From positions 17,606,071 to 17,670,070 of the forward strand of contig CM065693.1 in NCBI GenBank assembly GCA_017654935.2: 64,000 bases of DNA. Direction: 5' to 3'. Below the pieces are notes generated by a model. It was given only the letters and a program-made list of their open reading frames with translations, was not told where the DNA came from and searched no databases. The translations under genes were made by a program, and so were the position numbers. This document shows positions 59,241 through 64,000 of this stretch, one piece after another. Each line of letters begins with the position of its first letter. Positions within the stretch are counted from its first letter, which is position 1. Source of the stretch: Phymorhynchus buccinoides (lineage: Eukaryota; Mollusca; Gastropoda; Neogastropoda; Raphitomidae).

Positions 59241-60482
59241 AGTCTCGCATCTGTCCCAGGCCGGCAGGTTCGCTGGGATAAGGCAGTGAATGTTTGGGGT
59301 GTGAATGTAAGGGTGGTTGGTTGGGAGACCGTGTAGAGGCAAGGCGGTCCGATTTTCCCTCATTGCTTAGGTCTTTTGGCCGGTTGAGTGGAAAATTTGT
59401 TGTGTTCGTTTTGTTTACTTGTTTGTCGGAGAGCGTGTGAAATATAGTTATTTAAGACCACTTATAGTTTTCTTTGTGCGTGTTCTAAAGTTTTGAGCGC
59501 ACACGCGTTTATAAAACAAACTGAGATAAAGTTTGTTTAGGGTTTTTCTTAGTTTGTTTTGGGAATAGGGGGTTAAAAGAGGGGATTAGTTAGGAATAAA
59601 GGGGGGAAAGAACTGGGGAAAAGAAATAGTTCTAGTTCCTTCAACAACAAAAAAGATCTCGACTGGTTGAGCTTTGGCTTGTTCAGTCTGAGAAATGATT
59701 CCCTCCCTTGACACACTAGTTTGCATGCATTGACTGAGTGCTGGTGTGTGTTAGTCTTATTTAAAAATTCATTAATGTGTTGTTGTTTTTTGTGTTCATA
59801 TATATGTACGCGCATGTTTAATTAGCAAGCTAAACCCGGACTATTCACTTGGAACTATTATCGTGTCTGTGACTGGTTCTATTTTGCAAGACAATTCTTG
59901 GTTTTGATGCATTGAAGTTGATTTGCACTGAATTGCTGTGTTCCGTGCATTGGATTGTGTCTTGCATTGAGTTACCATTTTTTATTCCATCGCTTGGTTA
60001 TTTGTTGAGTTGCATGTGAACCTGTGCGCGCACGCGTTTATGCTTAGTGTAGCTTGTGCTATAGAGCAAACTTGCTGGGATAAACCGGAACGTTTTTGTG
60101 TAACACAAACCGTAGTTTTTTATAACGCTTTCAAACACTGGGGTGTGTTCGTAGCTACATCGTGTTGTTAGTTTTACCGCAGAAAGTTACCGCAGGAAGT
60201 TACTGTGCGCTGTTTGGCCGTTGAGGTAGTTCGTGCGACCGCCTCCCGTGGTGCGCAATAGGGTTTTTGTGCAAACGTGGTTGTTGTCCACGCGGGTCGT
60301 TTAGTCGCAGAAGCGTTCTACGCTGTGTAAATTAGCGCAATAGTGGTTAGTGTGGTAAAGCTTTATGCGGAGTAGTTTAGTTAGTGTTTGGTTTAGTGTG
60401 GTTTAATTCGACGTAGTTTGTGGGATTTCCTGCGCGCGTTGCATAACCGTTTGTGTTGAAAAAAAAAAAGAAGAAGAAAAAA
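59241..60482 (+). other. Untranslated leader of the LTR element
   Basis: 1.24 kb between primer-binding site and gag start codon. Includes recurring GCGC(G)CACGCGTTTAT words (about 59496-59512 and 60027-60040) and an A-rich stretch just before the ATG. No ORF of note. Confidence 0.5.
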
Positions 60483-63400
60483 ATGGCAAGTCACGAGTAT
60501 GATTTAAGGTCGCGCAGTGGGGCTATGTGGGACCTGTCGACGGATCCTTCTGTACCGACTACGCCCTCAGCTGTTTCTACCTCCGTCGTTACTACCGTTG
60601 TGCCCTCACCCCCATCTTCTTCCATGACTTCTGTGGCTACGGCCATGCACACTCCGGTCGTCCATGCTGCAGTTGACCATGGAGGAGCACGGTCTAGGGT
60701 TGGACCAGTTTCGACTCCCCTTAGCCTAAGTCGTGGTAGGGGAATCTTTCTTAAGTCAGGTGCCATGACAGAGGAGAAGCCTGGAGAGCACCATCCTTCC
60801 TCGAAAGGAAACAGCGAGTTTTCCATGTTCATGGCTGCCATGGCTCAGATGGAGCAGCAAAGAAGGGAAGAGATGGCTGAGGTTGAACAGCTTAGAAGAG
60901 AGGAAAAAGAAGAGCAGGAAAGACTTAGGAAGGAGGAGGAGGAAAAGAAAGAACAGCTTAGAAGAGAGGAAAAAGAAGAGCAGGAAAGACTTAGGAGAGA
61001 GGAGCGAGCTGAACAGAAGGAGGAAGAGGAAAAGAAAGAACAACGAAGGAGAGAGGAGCGAGCTGAACAGAAGGAGGAAGAAGAAAAGAAAGAACAGCTT
61101 AGAAGAGAGGAAAAAGAAGAGCAGGAAAGACTTAGGAAGGAAGAGGAAGAGAGGAAAGATCAGCGATGGAGAGAGGAAATGAAGCTGGAGAGGGAACTAA
61201 GAAAAGAGGAAAGAGAAGAGAAAGAACGCAGGTGGAGAGAAGAGAAAGAGGAACGTGAGGCGATTCGCCAAGAGGAAGTGAGAAGGAGAGAAAAGCTGGA
61301 ACAAGGACGTGAGTCAGGAAGCAAGTCTAAGGTGTCGACCCCTGTACTCAAGCTTCCAGAACTGAAACCCGGCGAAGATATTGACTTGTTCCTAGAACAT
61401 TTCGAGAAAATGGCTAAGATCTACCTCTTAACAGATGATGAGAAACTCATCCATCTGTCATCTTCCCTCACCGGCAGAGCCAAGGAAGCCTGTTTCAAGA
61501 TGGGAGAGGACGAGACCTATGATAATTTACAGAAGGTTCTTCGTCAACAGTTTCGCCTTTCGCCTGAGACCTATCGCCGGAAGTTCCGCAATAGTAAGAA
61601 GGAGTCCAGCGAAACCTTCTATCAGTTTGGGACAAGGCTTCGTCAGGCCCTGAAGCACTGGGAAGAGCTCTCTGAGGCCGAGCTGAAGGATTTAATCCTC
61701 ATTGAGCAACTCTACAACACCGTGTCCCCTGAGCTCCGAATACGGATGAGTGAGAAGAAGCCGACTACCTTCGATGCTGCCATCGAGATCGCAGAAACTT
61801 ACTCGGAGGCTAGGAGAACCGTCGCCTCCAGGGGATCTGCCAGAGATAGTCAGACCCCTGTCTCCACTCCTCTCCAGGAAACTACTCCTTCGTCTCCAAC
61901 AAAATCGCCAACGAGGGACCAAAAGGTGTGCTTCCAGTGCCGAACCCCAGGGCACATTAGGAGGTTCTGTCCCGATTTGCGGAGACCGTCCTTCCAGGAT
62001 AGCGGTCCTCGTAGTGGGAAAGCCACCGGAGGCCGAAGAGCCCTCGCTCAATTTGTCTCGTCACCACGCAGGGACGGATGTCCTGTCTTTCTCTCCAGAG
62101 TGGCTGGGAAGGTAGCTGACAGCGTCAGAGATACCGGCGCTACGGCCATCTTTATGGATGAGAACCTCATACCTTCTGGCGCACTCAAAGGACCAGAATG
62201 TGAAGTGTCGGGAATTGAGGCTCAGTTTGTGTGCCGTCGCCCCACCTACTTGGTCGAGATGTGTACCCCTTACTTCGAAGGCAAAGTATGGGCAGTGGCT
62301 CTTAAGCGGCCAGCATATTCATTGCTGCTAGGGAATACTGTGTGCTTTGGAGATGGGACGGAGCAGACTCTAGCGTCAATTCTGCCAGAGAAAGTCTACG
62401 TGGGCGCGGTTACTCGCGCCATGGCCAAGAAGGTGGATGAACTCCAACCCATTGTCCGGCCGGGACTGGAAGTGTTTGCGGAGGAAGTGACACCACAAGT
62501 GCTCCGCAAGCTTCAGTTGCAGGACAGCCAGCTGGATAGGGTGAGGGAGTTAGTGGACGCTGAGCCTAGGGCTACCAAGACCGGCACTATCTCTTTCAAA
62601 GAAGAGAAGGGTATCCTTTATCGCCACTACCAGAATGACAGGACAAACGCCAAGCAGATCGTTGTACCCCAGGGACTGGTCCCGTCGGTGCTGAAAGTAG
62701 CTCATGACGCACCCATGGCTGGACACATGGGCACCCGCCGGACTCAAGAAAGGGTACAACAGGATTTCTACTGGCCCCTAATGTCTAGAGACGTCAAGAC
62801 GTACTGTCGGACCTGCGACCCCTGCCAACGGACTATCCCGAGGGGAAAGAACCGTAGGGTGCCACTGGGATCTGTCCCGGTCGTGAAAGAACCCTTTGCG
62901 AAGGTGGGCGTCGATTTGATCGGACCCATTGCCCCCCCATCCGCCCGTGGCCACCGCTACGTCCTAGTGCAGGTGGACTACGCCACCCGCTACCCGGAAG
63001 CAGTTCCCCTTAAGAACATTGACGCTGTGACGGTAGCGGAAGCTCTTTGGAATATGTGGACGCGGACAGGGATTCCTAAGAAGGTGTTCACAGACCGAGG
63101 CACCCAATTCATGTCCGAGGTCATGAGAGAGGTCTACAAGTTATTGTCTGTTGACCGTCAGTCAACTACACCATATCATGCACAGTCAAACGGACTCGTC
63201 GAGAGATTCAACGGGACCTTGAAGCTCATGTTAAAGAGACTGTGCAGGGACAAACCTCGAGAGTGGGATCGCCTCATCCCAGCAGTTCTTTTCGCCTACC
63301 GTGAGGTACCACAGGAGAGCATGCGGTTCTCTCCGTTCGAACTGCTGTACGGACGAACGGTGCGGGGTCCTTCGTCTGTCTTGAGAGAACTGTGGGAGAG

Positions 63401-64000
63401 AGAGGACTTTGAACCAGAGGCTCGAGAAGAATGTGGCTATGTCATTAGCCTGCGAAACAAGATCGAGGATGTATGTGACTTGGCACAACAGCATCTGGAG
63501 AACGCTGCCAGGAAGTACAAGAAGTTGTACGACCGCTCGGCTAGAGACAAGTGCTTCCAACCCGGAGATGAAGTCTTGTTGCTCCTGCCACTGAAGAAGA
63601 ACAAGCTCCAGCTCGAGTGGCAGGGACCATTCAAGGTGATCCACCGAATTGGGAACTGCGACTATCGAATCAAAGTGCGAGGCAAGGAGAAGCTTTATCA
63701 CGCAAACCTGCTGAAGCAGTACTTCAGGAGGGAGCAGGTCAATGCGGGATCTACACCCATGGTTGTGGAAGAGGATGTGGAGGAGCCTTCTGTGGAGAGA
63801 ACTGACATCCCAGTGGTGCCCATCAAGTCGGAGGAAACGTGGAGAGATGTATCTGTGGCAGAAGATCTTTCTCCTCGCCAACAAGAAGAAGCTAGGGCGC
63901 TTTGTCAAGAGTTCTCCGACATCCTCTCTGACAAGCCATTGAGGTGTATTGTGGGAGGCTGCAGTCTCACCCTCTCTGAAGAAAAGCCGGTACGGGTGAA
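60483..64000 (+). CDS. Gag-Pol polyprotein of a Gmr1-like Ty3/Gypsy retrotransposon (partial, runs off window)
   Basis: One open frame of 1172 codons without stop or frameshift. In order: a Ser/Thr/Pro-rich start; a Glu/Lys/Arg-rich repetitive coiled coil (about 122-282); a Gag capsid-like region from about 287 (LKLPELKPGEDIDLFLEHFE); a zinc knuckle C483-x2-C486-x4-H491-x4-C496; a protease active site DTGA (550-553); an integrase HHCC zinc domain (H741, H748, C778, C781); an integrase core D811, D871, E907 (35 residues between the last two); a GPF motif (1048-1050) near the integrase C-terminus; then LSPRQQEEARALCQEFSDI (from 1129), which resembles the linker before Gypsy reverse transcriptase. 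No reverse transcriptase lies between protease and integrase, so the order is PR-INT-(RT), as in Gmr1. The frame looks recently active. Confidence 0.9.
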   Translation, partial: MASHEYDLRSRSGAMWDLSTDPSVPTTPSAVSTSVVTTVVPSPPSSSMTSVATAMHTPVVHAAVDHGGARSRVGPVSTPLSLSRGRGIFLKSGAMTEEKPGEHHPSSKGNSEFSMFMAAMAQMEQQRREEMAEVEQLRREEKEEQERLRKEEEEKKEQLRREEKEEQERLRREERAEQKEEEEKKEQRRREERAEQKEEEEKKEQLRREEKEEQERLRKEEEERKDQRWREEMKLERELRKEEREEKERRWREEKEEREAIRQEEVRRREKLEQGRESGSKSKVSTPVLKLPELKPGEDIDLFLEHFEKMAKIYLLTDDEKLIHLSSSLTGRAKEACFKMGEDETYDNLQKVLRQQFRLSPETYRRKFRNSKKESSETFYQFGTRLRQALKHWEELSEAELKDLILIEQLYNTVSPELRIRMSEKKPTTFDAAIEIAETYSEARRTVASRGSARDSQTPVSTPLQETTPSSPTKSPTRDQKVCFQCRTPGHIRRFCPDLRRPSFQDSGPRSGKATGGRRALAQFVSSPRRDGCPVFLSRVAGKVADSVRDTGATAIFMDENLIPSGALKGPECEVSGIEAQFVCRRPTYLVEMCTPYFEGKVWAVALKRPAYSLLLGNTVCFGDGTEQTLASILPEKVYVGAVTRAMAKKVDELQPIVRPGLEVFAEEVTPQVLRKLQLQDSQLDRVRELVDAEPRATKTGTISFKEEKGILYRHYQNDRTNAKQIVVPQGLVPSVLKVAHDAPMAGHMGTRRTQERVQQDFYWPLMSRDVKTYCRTCDPCQRTIPRGKNRRVPLGSVPVVKEPFAKVGVDLIGPIAPPSARGHRYVLVQVDYATRYPEAVPLKNIDAVTVAEALWNMWTRTGIPKKVFTDRGTQFMSEVMREVYKLLSVDRQSTTPYHAQSNGLVERFNGTLKLMLKRLCRDKPREWDRLIPAVLFAYREVPQESMRFSPFELLYGRTVRGPSSVLRELWEREDFEPEAREECGYVISLRNKIEDVCDLAQQHLENAARKYKKLYDRSARDKCFQPGDEVLLLLPLKKNKLQLEWQGPFKVIHRIGNCDYRIKVRGKEKLYHANLLKQYFRREQVNAGSTPMVVEEDVEEPSVERTDIPVVPIKSEETWRDVSVAEDLSPRQQEEARALCQEFSDILSDKPLRCIVGGCSLTLSEEKPVRV

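Overview
The window looks like nuclear DNA of a lophotrochozoan animal, most likely a marine gastropod mollusc. The support is vertebrate-style intron/exon structure with GT-AG sites, very abundant microsatellites, small hairpin transposons, GTAAAGCGC-type retroposon tails, and a jockey/I-type LINE and Gypsy element of the kind common in mollusc genomes. The species assignment is inference.

Region 1 (about 1.0-24.2 kb) is a head-to-head inverted duplication carrying two Toll-like receptor (TLR) genes. Gene A runs on the minus strand (exons 6812-4786, 4221-3984, 3419-3129, 1318-1043) and gives an intact 943-residue receptor: signal peptide, LRRNT, about 21 leucine-rich repeats, LRRCT, one membrane helix and a TIR domain. 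Gene B is its mirror image on the plus strand (17044-19070, 19989-20226, 20807-21097, 23901-24134). Exons 1-3 have exactly the same lengths as in gene A, but the last TIR exon carries two frame changes and loses the end of the TIR domain. The arms reach inward to about 10.1 kb and 15.8 kb. Comparing them exposes post-duplication insertions: MITEs, a foldback element, a U2-like SINE and a unit of about 0.95 kb. The 5.7-kb spacer holds a dispersed repeat and a 72-bp tandem array with a three-unit higher-order pattern.

Region 2 (24.2-44.6 kb) holds old repeats, a CpG-rich candidate first exon (25707), a 500-N gap (26063-26562), then about 18 kb of sequence that appears to have a high indel error rate. 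Two ABCA transmembrane exons (near 41.2 and 44.1 kb), and perhaps a third (39.0 kb), can be read through the frameshifts. Repeats with clean copies elsewhere in the window are visibly corrupted here.

Region 3 (44.6-55.7 kb) has clean exons of an ABCA1/ABCA3-type lipid transporter on the plus strand, encoding nucleotide-binding domain 2 (Walker A, Q-loop, signature, Walker B, H-loop). Its introns hold a 27-bp minisatellite of about 62 copies, a decayed RNase H-bearing LINE, a cluster of perfect palindromes and a duplicated exon fragment.

Region 4 (56.1-64.0 kb) has a long hairpin element and then the 5' part of a Ty3/Gypsy-class LTR retrotransposon: a 2.47-kb LTR with TGTCACGA...TCGTGACA ends, a primer-binding site, and one uninterrupted 1172-codon frame to the window edge. 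In this frame the integrase directly follows the protease and precedes what looks like the reverse transcriptase N-terminal linker. This is the copia-like domain order known from Gmr1-type elements.
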